From positions 1 through 24,061 of IMG/VR virus record IMGVR_UViG_3300030104_001740: DNA of 24,061 bases, one strand, 5' to 3'. The DNA comes from a virus. Under the pieces are notes generated by a model, which was not told where the DNA came from, ran no database searches, and saw nothing but the letters and a program-made list of their open reading frames with translations. Below are positions 24,041 through 24,061 of this stretch, one piece after another; position 1 is the first letter of the stretch; each line of letters starts with the position of its first letter. A program made the position numbers and the translations under genes.

Positions 24041-24061
24041 ATGGAGATAAATTACCTACGC
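24041..24061 (+). CDS. Possible start of the next gene (3'-truncated by the window)
   Basis: ATG 24041 opens two bases after the preceding TAA and stays open for the remaining seven codons (MEINYLR). No good SD lies upstream. The GGAG at 24043-24046 could instead serve a start just beyond the window edge. Little can be said. Confidence 0.2.

Noticed and set aside
1-24061. CRISPR array, insertion sequence or attachment site
   Set aside because: No regularly spaced direct repeats, transposase-like protein, terminal inverted repeats or integrase was found.

Overview
The window is a stretch of an AT-rich tailed-bacteriophage genome. Every supported gene is on the + strand, packed head to tail with 1-4 nt overlaps (TAATG, ATGA, GTGA) or gaps of fewer than 12 nt. 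There is no tRNA, rRNA, insertion sequence or CRISPR array. TAA, TAG and TGA are all used as real stops, so the code is standard. Most starts carry a clear purine-rich Shine-Dalgarno (SD), which points to a host that uses SD-guided initiation; the host itself cannot be named. Gene content and order (fibre, holin-like protein, a probable tail nozzle of T7 gp12 length, then several internal/ejection-type proteins) suggest a short-tailed phage, possibly marine. That is inference.

Layout. (1) 1-4556: 3' part of a very large tail-fibre/adhesin gene with two LamG-like lectin domains interrupted by small beta modules, followed by trimeric-fibre repeats. (2) 4564-6180: a compact run of small genes: a 51-aa holin-like membrane protein (too short for most gene callers), a calcineurin-like metallophosphoesterase, an 87-aa membrane/coiled-coil protein, a 75-aa protein ending in a Cys cluster and basic tail, and a 62-aa acidic protein. 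(3) 6161-6304: a GC-rich island that is both an unlisted 47-codon reading frame and a foldable RNA with an 11-bp closing stem, just before the next structural gene. (4) 6297-12489: a 794-aa beta-rich probable tail nozzle/tube protein, a 62-aa small protein, and three virion-internal-type proteins (380, 361 and 456 aa). (5) 12490-21429: a giant 2979-aa protein. (6) 21429-24038: an 869-aa helical protein that starts on the last base of the giant gene's stop codon. A further gene may begin at 24041.

The main result concerns the giant protein. Residues 2157-2161 read DNDGD inside a stretch that resembles the second double-psi beta-barrel of the two-barrel RNA polymerases (cellular beta', QDE-1/RdRP, YonO, crAss-like virion RNAP). 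A possible first barrel with candidate Lys residues lies about 400 residues upstream, and a bridge-helix-like segment follows. Its size and its place among ejection-type proteins suggest a virion-packaged RNA polymerase that enters the cell with the genome. By this reading the 380/361/456/869-aa proteins form the ejection apparatus around it, the fibre attaches the phage to host glycans, and the small-gene cluster includes lysis functions. No portal, capsid, terminase or endolysin is recognisable inside the window.
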